Part shown: positions 46,831 through 58,444 of the stretch, piece after piece
Layout: every line of letters starts with the position of its first letter
How positions within the stretch are numbered: the first letter of the stretch is position 1
Assembly (NCBI GenBank): GCA_947311845.1
Contig: CAMZMU010000034.1
Span: 90,400,723 to 90,464,722 of the forward strand
DNA from: Poa pratensis
Lineage: Eukaryota; Streptophyta; Magnoliopsida; Poales; Poaceae
DNA: 64,000 bases
Reading direction: 5' to 3'
Program-made: the position numbers and the translations under genes
Notes under the pieces: model-generated
Database searches by the model: none
Told to the model about the DNA's origin: nothing
What the model saw: the letters and a program-made list of their open reading frames with translations, nothing else

Positions 46831-49800
46831 ACTATCATAAATGAATGATTCCATTGATCAATGAATATAAATGTTTCATTCCATAAACACGGGTCATATC
46901 ATTAAGAAGTTCAGGTTTTCCAGGACAAGAACAACATCGCCAACACTGTTGCCAACAGAGAACAACTGGGTGAAAGCATGAAAAGGAACGAGCTGAATGA
47001 CATACCCTGAGGAGGAGGAATGTGAATTGGTGGTGCTGCTGCTGCTTCTTGTTGCTAGCTTCTTCGAAGTGAGCCTCTACGAGCTTCCTCAGGTCCGACA
47101 GGCAGGCTGTGGGCAGGAGTTTCAGGCGCTTGATTAGGTTGCCGGACTCCCACTTGATGTACACTTCCAGCAGGCCCTGTCGCTCCTTCTGCTTGCTCTG
47201 GTCATTTGCTTCAGGTGTGGTGCATGATTTCAGCTCCTCCGGCACTGTCAAGCCGGCCTCGTCCACGACCTGGCAAAAGATCGGCGAGAGCTGCGACGAT
47301 ACTGGGCTATCAGCCACTTTGACGTCGCACATGGGGGTCTCTATGGCTGCCCATGCTGCTGATGGGTCCTTGTTCTCATCACCGAACAACTGCTTAGCCT
47401 GTAGACAGTTCTCATCTCCCAACAGTTGCTGTACAAGCTGCTTGTTCTGGTCGTCTCCAAGCACTTGCTGCTTCACCGGTGACTCGGCGTTCTGCTTCTT
47501 GACAAGCTCACGGTAGTTCCCACAGAGCCTAAAGATGTTCTGAATACGGTTGGTCCTGTCTGGTTCTGCAAGGGGTTGTTCCATTCTGTCCACTGTGTAG
47601 CTCTCCTCTTCCACGACTTCCTTGCACACCTCCTGTTCAGCACTACTGTCCTTCTCCTCACCTTCATCTCCCTCCTCATAGACAGTGCTCAGGACCGCCT
47701 TTTCTGGGAATCCAGACAGTCTCACCACATCTTCTTGCTCCAGGGCACTGGTGCAAGAGCCTGCTGTGGTAGTGCTGTTCCATATCTGGCCCTGATGGCA
47801 AGTATCCTCCTTTATCACCTTCACATCTAGCACCGTTGGCTGATCTCCTGCATCCAGATCCATGGACATCGACATCGCCATTGACATCGATGGATCCCCT
47901 CCTGCAGCCATCTCTGACAGCCGTGCCAACAGTCGACCACCGACGATGTCCTGCTGTACAGGCTGACGAGTGTCCACCTTTTCACGCTCAGCCTCCTGCA
48001 GCCTTTGCTTCAAAGCAAGGAGCTCTTGCTGCTGCCTGAGTATTTTCTCTTCCATCATCTTGGTTTTCTCGTTGACCTTGGAGTTAATCTCTTCCTCCTT
48101 TTCAGCTGCACTCTGCCCTTCCATCAGCCGGAGCTTCGCCCTCACTTGTGCTAGCTCCTCTTCCTTGTGCCGAAGAACAGTCTGACTCTCGTTGCGCTCT
48201 TTCTCTCGCTGCTTATTCTCCTTCTGAAGCTTGTATATGAACTGGTTCATCGCCTCGATCCTTGAATTGAGCATTGAAGATGACTCTTCAGTGTTCATTT
48301 TGTCCCTCGGTGTTGATGCATGGGCAGCACGGATGATGCATTTTGCTTTAGCGCCGTATTCCAAGGTAGAAACTGTCTTGTGCAATTCCTTTGGGTCAGG
48401 ACTCGCACATAGAATCATCAGAATCTTCGATTTGTCATCCTCAAACGAATCCTGAAATCCCAAGAAGAAACACAAGTTCAAAATTATCCAGGAAAACACA
48501 TAGCGTAAAGTGGTATCAGAAAATGGGGTTCTTCATTGTTTTGTACCTGTAACAGCATTGTGAGCTTGCTATCTCGAAATGGAACATGTGAATCGCCATT
48601 GGCTATAGACTCAACAACTCTTTTCAAGGCTGTGTTTCCCTGGTTGATCTTTGCCGTCTGTGGAACAGTAACCAATGTTATAAACACACACACGTAGATA
48701 TCTAATGTATATCAAATAAGTTTACCAGCAGCGTGCTACTTGCTAGGTCATCAAGTGTGTGAATACTTGCTAGCTTTAGGATGGGATCATGTTTTATAGA
48801 CCAGGACTGAATTTTACCTTTATCGAAGAAAAAAAGACTGAATTTTATCGATCAGTAATAACACGTGTTGTGTTGACTGCATCATCGAATATATTCTAAC
48901 CGTCTAGGCCCAATTTCTTAACAAATTGGTGGGAAGACTACAAAGAGTTATTAATATGGACTGCTTACTACTACTACAACTTTATAATGTATTTTTGAGA
49001 TATATTGGTGCTGATATTAGGTCTTTTTGTATACACTTTTTTGTTGCAAAACTGTATCACGAGGAAATTCTAGTACAGTTGCTGCATTTGTGCAAGATTC
49101 AGATAATTGACTGAAAATATGTTGTAAAGTTATTAAACCTGTGTCATTTTGCTACAAGGCAACTAAAATATATTGGATGCTACTGAAATTACAAGGATTG
49201 TAACATCACACACCTGCATTTTGGCTTCAAATCCAGTCTGGCCTGCAGCTTCTATGTTCTCAGAGCCAGCCATATCCACCAGCATCAGTCTTCCTCCCAC
49301 GGACGGGACATCCAAGATTATCTAGAGAAGTGACACAAAGCAAGTTAATAAACAGTTGTATCTTTCAAGAACATCAAGGTTACAGGTGCTAACAGCTCAT
49401 TACAACCCACCATGCAGTGACTTCGCGAACTTCTCTCATTACAAAGGGTACTCTTGACAGTGCGCCGCTTTTCTACTTTAGCAACTTCCCTTGATATCTT
49501 CCCAGCTTCATTTCCAGATATGTAAGTTGCATTCTTGGCTTTCTTCCCCATTACTTCTAGCCTTGCCTGTACACAATGAATAGAGAAACTCAAAGGCTAT
49601 AACAATGAGCAATATAAGATATAGTGAGGCTTACTGCCCACTTACAATCACAAGTTTTAAACTAGGAATTTCAGATTAGTCATCTAATATACTAGCACAC
49701 ATACACAACTGCAAAACAATTTACTAGAAAGCGCTGTTACAATTCCTGAGAAAGTACCCAACATTCTTAAACACAGAGATAAACCTCAGTTATAAGTACT

Positions 49801-51598
49801 GGTCTAAAATGACAGATTTTCTCTAAAGCATCACAAGTTTCAATCTAGGAACAGATTAGTCATCTACTATACTGCACACGTACATGACTGCCATTAGTCA
49901 TTTAATATACTAGCACACATACACAACTGCCAAACAATTTACTAGAAAGCGCTGTTACAATGCCTGAGAAAGTACCCAACATTCTTTAACACAGGGATAA
50001 ACCTCAGCTATAAGTACTGGTCTAAAATAACAGATCTTCCCTAAAGCATCACAAGTTTCAACCCAGGAACAGATTAGTCATCTACTATATGACTGCCGCA
50101 AACAATATACTAGCAGACAGACCCAACTGCCAAACAATTACTAGAAAGCACAGTTGCAGTTCCTAAGAAAGTACCCAGCATTATTTAACATATAGATGAA
50201 CCTCAGCTGTAATTAATGATCTAAGATTATCAGAAAAGATCTTCTGCCAAGTACACACATGAACAATAATGAGGAATATCAGTTACAGTGGGTTCACCAC
50301 ACTTAGCATGACAATTTTCTAACTCAAACAGGTGAGGCTAAACTAATACACTCACACACTACTCGCAGGCTATATCAATGAGCAATATAAGAGACAGTGA
50401 GGCTTATACCTCACACTTAAAATCGCAAGTTTAAAACTTGGAACTTCAGACAGTCATATAATATACTAGCGCACATACACAACTGCCAAACAATTTACTA
50501 GAAAGCACTGTTATAATTCCTGAGGAAGTGTCCAACATTCACCGATAACCCTCAGCTATAATTAATTATCTACACTAATTACTACAGATCTTCCCTAAAG
50601 CGTCACGAGTTTGAAACTTGGAACTTCAGATTTGCCATCTAATATGCTGCAATACACTGTCACAACTTGCAACTCCTAAGAAAGTACCTATCCATAACTC
50701 CTTAACATAAAGATTAACCTCAGCTTTAATTAACGATCTAAAGTTATCACAACAGATCTTCTCCCAAGCACAAAGACGACCAATAAAATTTGACCCAAAG
50801 CACGCGACTTCCACCAACGTCCCATCCTCACATCACAACAGCAGGATACCGCAACAATATATCAGTAATAGAGTGTGGAAATCAAGTCAGTATCAGCGCA
50901 TCACTCACCTTGGGCGTGTTCCCTTTCGCACTAGCCCCGCTCCCCACGAGCAAGTCATAGATCTCCTCGTTGTAAACCTCTAGCACGGCGACCTGCACGA
51001 AGAGCCCGACCCCGAACCCGGCCGCATCCTCCTCCTCGCCGCCGCCACCCCCGCCGTCGAGGATGTCCCTGAGCGCGCGGTAGACGATCCCGGGCTGCTT
51101 CGCGCAGCCGAACATGGTGTGGCTCTTGCCGGACCCCGTGGGCCCGTAGACCATGACGGTGCACTTGGCGCCCACCCTGACGCCCTCGATCCGGGACCGC
51201 ACGAAGCGGCGGTAGAAGGACTCGAGGTCCTCGTCGTCCGAGACGGAGACGCCGTCCAGGCTGAAGTCGCGGTAGGAGCTGCCGCCCCCCGCGTCCCCGC
51301 GCACGCGGATGGTGGTGGTCGAGGCGGGGACCTCGAGGGCGGAGGGGCCGGTGGCCGTGGAGGTTAGGTTGCGCACGCGGCCGATTACCTCGACCGGGTG
51401 CTCCGTGGCCGTGGCGTGGTGGGGGTTGCTGCGGGGCGTGGCGGGCGGGAAGTGGAGGCGGTGCTTGGAGGTGGGTGTTCGGAACGGGGTCGCCGTTGGC
51501 GGCGGCTGTGGCGTCATCGGCGGCCCGCCTGGACGCGGGGAGGGCGTCGGGAGCGGCGCGCCCGGACGGGGCGAGGGCGCGGGCAGCGGCGGCGCCAT
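46519..51598 (-). CDS. Kinesin-like protein, KIN-10A / PSS1 type
   Basis: Six exons on the minus strand: 51598-50909, 49566-49411, 49321-49214, 48657-48547, 48451-47006 and 46797-46519. All introns are phase 0 with GT-AG ends; the product is 929 aa. The motor domain has an early catalytic core (EVIGRVRNL), the ATP-binding P-loop GPTGSGKSHTMFG (from residue 152), EVYNEEIYDLL, switch I NERSSRSH and switch II LVDMAGSE, then DSKLTMLLQD and STLEYGAKAK. A coiled coil follows (EEINSKVNEKTKMMEEK, QQQELLALKQRLQEAE) and a C-terminal region with VYIKWESGNLIKRLKLL and FSPLESKLNSALND. Rice PSS1, the family reference known to me, is needed for male meiosis and moves on microtubules. The frame is open upstream to 51865, but MAPPLPAPSPRPG at 51598 fits the family N-terminus. 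No defects were seen. Pieces of both ends are duplicated nearby. Confidence 0.93.
49600..50760. repeat. Minisatellite-like repeats in kinesin intron 1
   Basis: About five diverged tandem units of roughly 170-260 bp. Each carries ACTAGAAAGC(G/A)C, a CCTgAGaAAGTaCCcAaCATT-like core, ATAAACCTCAGCTATAA, a run like TCTtCCCTAAAGC(A/G)TCAC, and CATCTAATATACTAGC. They fill most of the 1.3-kb intron. Confidence 0.8.
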
Positions 51599-51980
51599 TG
51601 GCGGCGGTGGCCGGGATCCGGGGGCTGATTTAGGGTTTCGGAGATCTGGAGACGGAGCCTCGCGGAATTGGATTCGATGCCGAGAGGGGAGGAGGAAGGG
51701 GGGGAGCGTTGTGAGGGGAATGGACGGAGAATGGAGAATTGGGAAGAGGATTTGAAATGGGGAAAAGGAGCCGTTGGGGAACGGCAGTGTGCTCTGTTTT
51801 GAAGCTGGCGAGGAGGGAGGGGAGCTCGACGGTGTAGTGGTGGTGGTGGAGGCGCCGGAGATCACGAGATTTTTTGATTTTTTTAAACCAGATCACGAGA
51901 TTTTTGGTGGATGGGAATACGACGAGAAATCAGGGGACAAATGTGAACTTTCGGAATTTGGTGGGGAAAAAAAATACTGA
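51599..51980 (-). promoter_or_regulatory. 5' leader/promoter side of the kinesin gene
   Basis: Immediately upstream of the kinesin ATG: first CT-rich on the coding strand (suited to a plant 5' leader), then AT-rich. No clear TATA box was assigned. Confidence 0.35.
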
Positions 51981-52254
51981 GTGAGCCGATACTTGATCTT
52001 GGTAAACCATGCGATTATTAGTTAGTTTATCATCCCGTTGCATTATCAATGGGGGAACTAGTTGGAGTTGTGATAATTTTTGGAGTTATTATCAATCTTG
52101 ATCCGCATTGTGAATGTGCAAAGAAGTTGGTATGATCTTTGGTAACTTATGTGATTATTGTCGCCTTGTAGCATCATACACGCGTATAAATGTTTGGATT
52201 TAATGTGGGTAAACAATCTGAAGTATTCATTTTTGGCGTTCTGCTCGTGTGAAA

Positions 52255-52376
52255 GCGGGGCAGCGGGACGACGGTGCGCGTGCGTGGGGACGCGGGCGGT
52301 GGCTGCCGCAACTTCAGTCTCGACGGTGTCCCGGTCTCCAAGGAGGAGGACCTGGAGGGGTTCTACCGGAGCGCCT
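52255..52376 (+). pseudogene. Inverted fragment of kinesin exon 1
   Basis: On the plus strand it reads TTVRVRGDAGGGCRNFSLDG then VPVSKEEDLEGFYR, matching kinesin residues 95-130 (TTIRVRGDAGG, FSLDGVSVSDDEDLESFYR). It is cut off before the P-loop, and lies in opposite orientation about 660 bp upstream of the kinesin ATG. Confidence 0.85.
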
Positions 52377-53739
52377 CTAGTGAGCAAGGCCACCACCCCC
52401 TTCTGCTCTTCCCCCTCCGCCCTCGTTCCTCTGTTAATCCCTACGAGTATATCGTGTTCTGTCGGATTTGACTAAGTAAAATGGCCGCTATATGGCTCCA
52501 GATGGCGCTCGACTTGACGGTGTAAGTCCCTCTACCTCTCGATACTGATATGTTGCCATATCCATCACTACTTACTCCTTGTCTTCAGTCTAGAACACCT
52601 AATTAGTGTTTGTAACCTGGCTTTAGTTCGTGCAGTTTGGAAGGGAAAGTTTTGATTGTGTTTGATCTTGGACAAGTATCTAAGCTCATGCATTATGTTC
52701 ATTGAATTTGTTCCAAGTGTTGCCTGATCGTCTAATTTAGGAAGAAAGGTCGGTAGTGCCAGTTCCAGTAGCTTTAGATGCATCCTTGTGCTAAGCTCAA
52801 TTTCAGCTTTATTTTCTTCAGGCTTCCCTGCAATTAAAGACAAGCAGTAAAAGATACAACCTGCAGTTTCAGGGCAACCTACCTCTCATAATTTTCTCTC
52901 GAAATAGGGTAGAAACACAGAACAAGCAGTCAATTCAAATTTGTTCTCATCGATGTCGTCAACAACCAGGTATAATTAGATAAAATAAGAAACATGTGTG
53001 TGTCTAATGTCTTTCCATATGTTAAGAGGAAATGGGAACCATATAATTTTTGGCTGACTATTGTCAATGCAATCCTTGACGGGTGGCCTCGGTGCTGTTG
53101 GAAACCGAACCTCACCTGATGACGTGTAATGCTTGGTACTGGAATTCCTTGGATACTGATTTTCATTTGGTGTGGGCAATTGCATTTGTGGACTCACGTT
53201 AGATCTCCAACCCTTGCGTCACACAGCTGACCATGTCGACGTCAGCCTCGAGATCCGCAAGAACGCACTCATCGGCGAGCATCTCTAGCGTAAAGAGCCT
53301 CTTTCACCCTCTACACCACTTTGTGGCCTCCCTGGTAGGAGGTCATACAAACAATAGCCAGTGGCGCAACGTGTTCAGCCACTTGCCAAAGAACTCGACC
53401 TCAAGGAGCAGCACCATATCCTCGCCACACACCACCAGCGTCCACTTCCATGCTCCTAGCATCCCTCATCACCATCCTGCTCCCCGCCACGCCGGCGGAG
53501 GGTCTAGCGATGGCCCACCGTGGCATGCCTTTGAAGGTTATGTTCGGTAGTTGTCAAACCTAGCAACTTGGTCCAGAGTTTTTTTTTGGAGGGGGGGGGG
53601 GGGGGGGCATGTGCCCCTCAAGCTTGCACTAAGCTCAGACACAATAACAGTAAAAAAATCGCTTCTTTCGGCGGCTAGGTTTCCTTACAATCTGCCCTTG
53701 TTGCTCTTTTTTCTTGTTCTCCTTGTCTCTAAACTACGG
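52377..53739. other. Spacer without recognised gene
   Basis: A plus-strand open frame at 53233-53550 (Ser/His-rich, MSTSASRSARTHSS) has no recognised domain and may be a scrap of a GC-rich exon in another frame. A run of 17 G lies at 53591-53607 directly after a T run. Otherwise nothing was seen. Confidence 0.4.
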
Positions 53740-53813
53740 GGTCTTACATACTCTCCCCGTTAAAATCAACTTTGTCCCGCAAAGTTGATTTAACAGGGAG
53801 AGTATGTAAGACC
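53740..53813. repeat. Near-perfect 34-bp hairpin
   Basis: The arm 53740-53774 (GGTCTTACATACTCTCC start) is mirrored by 53780-53813 (ending GGGAGAGTATGTAAGACC), with loop TCCCG and only one mismatch plus one extra A. Confidence 0.9.
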
Positions 53814-54051
53814 TCGCAGCTCAAAGATACCAAGAGATTGTTTCCGGTGCACAATAAAGAAAAAGAGAGAAAATACGACATACGGACAAAACGATGTCCG
53901 TCACTTCTACATGTGAAGCTCAGCGGAGGAGACGAGAGTGCAAAAAAAAGGAGGTATCCATGGAGATATTGTCAAGTTTCTTTTAAACCAACAATCATTT
54001 GTAAATGGTTTAGTGGAAACACACGCCAAAGTTTTATTGTGGAATGTCTTA

Positions 54052-54338
54052 GAGCATGTACAATAAGGCCACCTAGGCGGGTTGTAAGCAATTGACTAAC
54101 ATATTTATGCTGAGTTGGAAGAGAGAGAAAAGGAGAGAGAAGAGGAGCGGGCTGTAGATTAAGAACCAGCTGCATCGCGTGCTCCTAGGCACAGTTTGTG
54201 AGTGTGTAAGGTGGGCCAGTAATTGATAAAGTAGTGCATATCTACATCCAACTATTATACATGTTAGCTATTAGGTTGGCTATAAGTTACATGGCACTAA
54301 GTTATAGCCAGCAGTTGGCTATACTATTACACTTGCTC
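54052..54338. mobile_element. Tourist-type (Harbinger) MITE, complete
   Basis: The ends GAGCATGTACAATA and the reverse complement of TATTACACTTGCTC are related inverted repeats, and TTA flanks both sides (54049-54051, 54339-54341). 287 bp, with a GGAGAGAGAAGAGG purine block. Same family as the split copy at 17664-20197. Confidence 0.8.
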
Positions 54339-54377
54339 TTAGTATCGTTAGTGATAATGATGAATGGAATGCATTAT

Positions 54378-54990
54378 TTGTCATACTCTTCGGTTTTTAG
54401 TCAAGCTAACGGTGTGGTGAGATATAAATATACTCTTGGGTTGTTAGTCAAACTAATGGCGTGGTGAGATATAAATATACTCTTGCGTCTGTATTCAAGC
54501 TACAAAATGTTGTTATGCAGTTGCATGGGCAACATTGTTCTGTAGCTTGGAGTGAACTTGGTGTAGATGGTCGAATAACAAGGAGGCGGCTGGAGCGACC
54601 GGTTTGCTACGGGATTCACTAAACACAATATGTATGTTAATTATTATTATAGAGCATAAACATGATATTTCAGAGTTAGTGTCTGCCATACTCTTGGGTT
54701 GTTAGTCAAGCTAACAGCATGGTGAGATATAAATATACTCTTGCATGTCTGCGTCCGTCCATCGTCGAGCTGATGCATACATATTCTTGCAATTGTACGT
54801 CTGCCCCATATTCAAGCTACAAAATGTTGTTATGCAGTTGCATGGGCAACATTGTTCTCTAGCTTGGAGTGGACTTGGTGTAGATGGTCGAATAACAAGG
54901 AGGCGGCTTTGTTATGGGATTCACTAAACACAATATATATGTTTTTTATAGAGCATAAACATGATATTTTAGAGTTAGTATCCGTTTTTA
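54378..54990. repeat. Tandem duplication of a ~310-bp unit
   Basis: Two copies (near 54378-54689 and 54690-54990) share TGGTGAGATATAAATATACT, CAAGCTACAAAATGTTGTTA, AGATGGTCGAATAACAAGGA and GGGATTCACTAAACACAATA in the same order. The ATATAAATATACTC segment occurs a third time at the start. Confidence 0.8.
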
Positions 54991-55469
54991 TTTAGGAGAA
55001 AATTGCTTGCACGTAACCTTTCTGGATGTTTTTTTAAGTAGCTGAGTTGCACGAACAGTTAGGGCTCGACAGTTTTACTGTAGCAGCTATCGAACACTTT
55101 CAGTTAGCTGAATAAACAGTCAGTTCTCGATCCTGCTTTGAGCTGATCGAGTAGCTATGAGTTTTGTGCGTTGTGGGATGGCACAACATTATGCACGCAC
55201 TGTTGCTTAGTCGTACATGGTGATCGACTCTCTAGTGATGCTCCCCTACCCCCTCTGCCTAGGGTAATAAGCTGGAGTGAACGTGGGATGGCACGTTTCA
55301 GTGCTCGGTCATGCACCGAGGTTTTAGGATCTTCAGTTATTTCTGACAACCGCATAAATAAGAGGAGACCGGATAGAAAAGCTGCAAGTTGCACGCAGCA
55401 CCAAAATTCTCGAGTCTCTCGTGTGTGTTCATCGTGTGAGATTCAGTTTTAGGTCTGACACACCCCATG

Positions 55470-55700
55470 GTCTCAACCACCTCCAAACTCTGTCAAAATT
55501 AATTCTGATGCTGCCTTTGATATTGAGAAGCATGGGGGTGCTTCTAAAGCTGTGATCCGTGATGACAGGGGGTGTTTCTTGCTGCTAGCTCTAATTGGTA
55601 CTGCCTGCTGAAGCTTTCGCCTGTAGAGATGGCCTTCTTCTTTGCCAGCTCAATGTTACAAATGTTCACCTGGAAGTTGACTGTATGGGGCTGATTGTAC
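55470..55700 (+). pseudogene. LINE-type RNase H fragment
   Basis: It reads NSVKINSDAAFDIEKHGGAS, then AVIRDDRGCFL and, after a frameshift, SNWYCL and CRDGLLLCQ with HLEVDCMGL. This is the RVT_3/RNase H pattern (D-A-A-F, AVIRDxxG, C-R-x-G-L, x-x-E-x-D) seen at the end of plant LINE ORF2. It is frameshifted and truncated by the next fragment. Confidence 0.7.
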
Positions 55701-56575
55701 TGTGGTGGAGGGCGTAGTAGTCCACCCCGTCCGTGCTCACGCTTCGGAACAGCGCCATCGGCGGCACAGAGGCGGAGCGAGACATGCATGGCTGGCTGAC
55801 GCTTGCACGTGTTGGCAGCGGCGGGTGATGACGTGATGGATCGAGGACGAAATTAGCTAGGGATCATTTCAAATCAATCCGAGAGGGATACATGGTGGTG
55901 CGAGGCGGAAAGTCTATTGTGATCCCGGGCACACTGCACCCTCCTGTTTAAAAAAATCAAAAATCATATTTTTAATTTTCCAAAAATTCTGAAAAAAATC
56001 CAGACATAGGCAATGATATATCCCACAAACGTGAAAATTTTCAATTTGAGATACTTTATATTATGGGCCACACAAAAATAACAAATCTGATAAAGTTTAG
56101 AAATTTGAAAATATACATTCTCAGATCTACACATTTGTCTTTTTTGTGTAGCTCAAAATACAAAGTTTTTGAGGTTGATATTTTACACGTTAGTGGGGTA
56201 TATCATTGGCTACACACTGATTTTTTTCAGAATTTTTGAAAACGCAAAAACATGATTTTCGATTTTTTTTAAATAGGAGGGTGCAGTGGTGTCCGGGAGC
56301 AAAAAAAAATCTCCACTGGGTGCGAGGAAAGAATCCTCGTTTGTTGCGGGAGAAACGGAGGGGAACCCGCGTGATTCGCTCCCGTACACCGCGCGGAAGT
56401 CCAATCCTCGTTGGAGTAAAAATTAGACGCGCACGCCCGGGACTTCTTATCACATTTGTCTCCGTTCTCGGAAGGGAAGGATGCCGCCGCCGTTCCGGTT
56501 CGGGGCCGTACAGGAACAAACAGGAGCAGAGGATGACTCTCGAGGTGCCTGGTTCTGGACTGCAACGGCGACCAC
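55695..56575 (-). pseudogene. Truncated copy of the DUF1618 gene: promoter and first codons
   Basis: Matches 58365-58780, the upstream region and first ~26 codons of the DUF1618 gene, in the same orientation (shared: GGCGGAGCGAGACAT, GGCTGGCTGACGCTTGCACG, GATGGATCGAGGACG, ACACCGCGCGGAAGTCCAAT). Coding sequence ends at about 55700. The copy is split by a Mutator-type MITE at 55906-56318. Confidence 0.85.
55906..56318. mobile_element. Mutator-type foldback MITE with 9-bp TSD
   Basis: Flanked by GGTGCGAGG on both sides (55897-55905 and 56319-56327). The ends fold back: CACTGCACCCTCCTGTTTAA on the left is mirrored by AAATAGGAGGGTGCAGTG on the right. 413 bp, AT-rich interior. The empty site is seen in the intact DUF1618 promoter near 58558. 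Confidence 0.88.
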
Positions 56576-57052
56576 GGCGGCGAACCTGCACTGTACTAGT
56601 TTGTGTCAGTGCGCCCTATGTTTGTCCGCTATTAATCTCAACTTAAGCAAAACAGAGCACGAGTTGATCAGGAGTAACCGACCACATTAGAAAGGCGATA
56701 ATGGCTCACGTTTCAGATCACAGCTGAGAAGAGTACACGGATATATAAGTTCATATGGCAGCTTGAACTCTCATGCCTGATGAGAGGAGCTGCCAAGTCA
56801 AACCATGTACAAAAGCAAGATACAACAGCAAACTGTATCTGAACGACTTTCAATATAATAAAACAGACACTATGACAAGCCACATAATTAAACATGTTCG
56901 TGCTATTTAACTTCACTAGCTGAAAACACATCCGTGAGATTGTCAATATTGTGCACAATTGCAAACTGTGCACAATTGTCATCCTCGTTGCAGACCTCGC
57001 TCTTTATCATCTCTAAATCATGATAGCAAAAAAAAAAAAAAAAAACTCTGAA
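56576..57052. other. Spacer / 3' flank of the DUF1618 gene
   Basis: Contains the likely 3' UTR of the DUF1618 gene (minus strand) and a run of 17 A at 57030-57046. No other gene was seen. Confidence 0.5.
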
Positions 57053-58444
57053 TCATGAATCATCGACGGAGGCACCAGGGAGATACCGGCTAAGATCACA
57101 GAGGGCCAAGTCGCCGGCGAACTGATGAGGGAGGCGCGCGGAGCCGAGGAGAACACCACGGCGCATGTCAACACGGAGGAGGTACATGGTCTTGCCAGCG
57201 ACGGCGACATACCCGTCGCACTTGTCCTGCTTGGTGCCCTTGTGCCTGAAGCAGCAAGGGGTATACTCACCAAGCATGAAGTAGATGACGTCGCCTTCCT
57301 CCGCGCTCAGGCTGGGGTACATCGGCACCATGTCCGTCGGCAGGCCGGCCTTCCTGAACTCGACTTCCTCGGCGAGGCTGCGCAGAGAGAGCTGGATGCG
57401 ATCGGTCCAACTCGTCGTCATGTCTTCGTCTGGTGAGAGTGTCCAAACTGTCAGCGTACAGTCAATGAAGTCCAGCATCTCGAAGAAGCCGTCGATGGCG
57501 ACGAATTTGATGGCAGAGTCCCCGACGCGGCCCATGGTCCGGTACATGTTGGCATGCAGCTCCCTTGCGCATAGCATGTGGCGGGGGAGCTGAAGTGGGA
57601 GCTCGACCGGCAGCTTGGTGAAGCCGAACTCCAGCTCGGCACCGCCGTCTGACGCGGAGAGCAGCAGGGCGTCGCGGCTGCAGTGCATGACGCCGCGCAC
57701 AAGGTTGGCCCAGAAAGCGCGGCCGCCGCAGCAGAAGGCGACGACGGCAGCGTAGGCGTGGCCGACGTTGCCCCCCTTGAACTCGGCCGGGAACCCGGCC
57801 GATACCGTTATCAGATCCCACCGCGGGGAAGAAGACCGCCACAGGTAGAGAACGTCCTGCGCCCCGTACTCGTGGTTCGCCTCGTCGAAGTAGACGGTCC
57901 TCTCCGCCATACTCACCAGAGCATAGTTACTGGGATCGCCGTGGGCGCGCGCTATGAGGACGCTGCTCGCGAGGGCCGTGGGGCGTTGCTGCCAGGCCGG
58001 AGACAGAGGGTCACAGTGCTGGGACCAAGGGTGGGAGGGAATCATGGTGATGGACTCCGCGGCGGCGTCGTAGACGAGGTAGATTATGCCGAGACTCGGC
58101 CGAGAGGAGATGCTGGAGTGGATGAGGATCAGGTTGTCGTCGACGGCGAGGATGGTGGGACGAGGCCCTATGCGGGCTCCTGCTCCGAGCCGGATCTTGA
58201 GGTAGGACAGAGCCGGGGCGTCCGCGAGGTGCACGTCGAGCTGCAGGGCGTCGAGCAGGTTGTCGGCGGCGTCGATCGACGAGGAGTCGAAGCCGACGGC
58301 ATGCCTGCTTACGCAGGGAAGGGAGCGCCACGGCGGCGACTGCGAGAGATCGGATTCATCGTGTGAGCCGAGGGCGTAGTAGTCCACGTCGTCCGTGCTC
58401 ACGCTTAGGAACAGAGCCAGCGGCGCGGAGGCGGAGCGAGACAT
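57053..58444 (-). CDS. DUF1618 family protein (grass-specific, single exon)
   Basis: An uninterrupted 463-aa ORF starting MSRSASAPLALFLSV. It shows the usual layout of the large grass DUF1618 family: a short N-terminal segment (DDVDYYALGSHDES), then blocks such as WDLITVSAGFPAEF, AFWANLVRGVMHCSRDALLL, IKFVAIDGFF and WTLSPDEDMTTSWT. These proteins have no proven biochemical role. There is no signal peptide or membrane helix and no intron. The ATG is the first in frame and is conserved in the partial copy at 55695-56575, which shares its promoter and first codons. The start, the family length and the absence of stops suggest a functional gene. What else it could be: an unexpressed member of a family that is rich in pseudogenes. 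Confidence 0.85.
   Translation of the reverse strand: MSRSASAPLALFLSVSTDDVDYYALGSHDESDLSQSPPWRSLPCVSRHAVGFDSSSIDAADNLLDALQLDVHLADAPALSYLKIRLGAGARIGPRPTILAVDDNLILIHSSISSRPSLGIIYLVYDAAAESITMIPSHPWSQHCDPLSPAWQQRPTALASSVLIARAHGDPSNYALVSMAERTVYFDEANHEYGAQDVLYLWRSSSPRWDLITVSAGFPAEFKGGNVGHAYAAVVAFCCGGRAFWANLVRGVMHCSRDALLLSASDGGAELEFGFTKLPVELPLQLPRHMLCARELHANMYRTMGRVGDSAIKFVAIDGFFEMLDFIDCTLTVWTLSPDEDMTTSWTDRIQLSLRSLAEEVEFRKAGLPTDMVPMYPSLSAEEGDVIYFMLGEYTPCCFRHKGTKQDKCDGYVAVAGKTMYLLRVDMRRGVLLGSARLPHQFAGDLALCDLSRYLPGASVDDS

Noticed and set aside
51599..51865. N-terminal extension of the kinesin from the Met at 51865
   Set aside because: Ser/Thr/Pro-rich leader-like sequence with no family match; the MAPP start is typical.
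53233..53550. 105-codon ORF as a gene
   Set aside because: No domain, Ser/His-rich composition and no splice context; left as unassigned spacer.
57683..58366. 227-codon plus-strand ORF
   Set aside because: Antisense to the DUF1618 gene; composition explained by the GC-rich sense codons.
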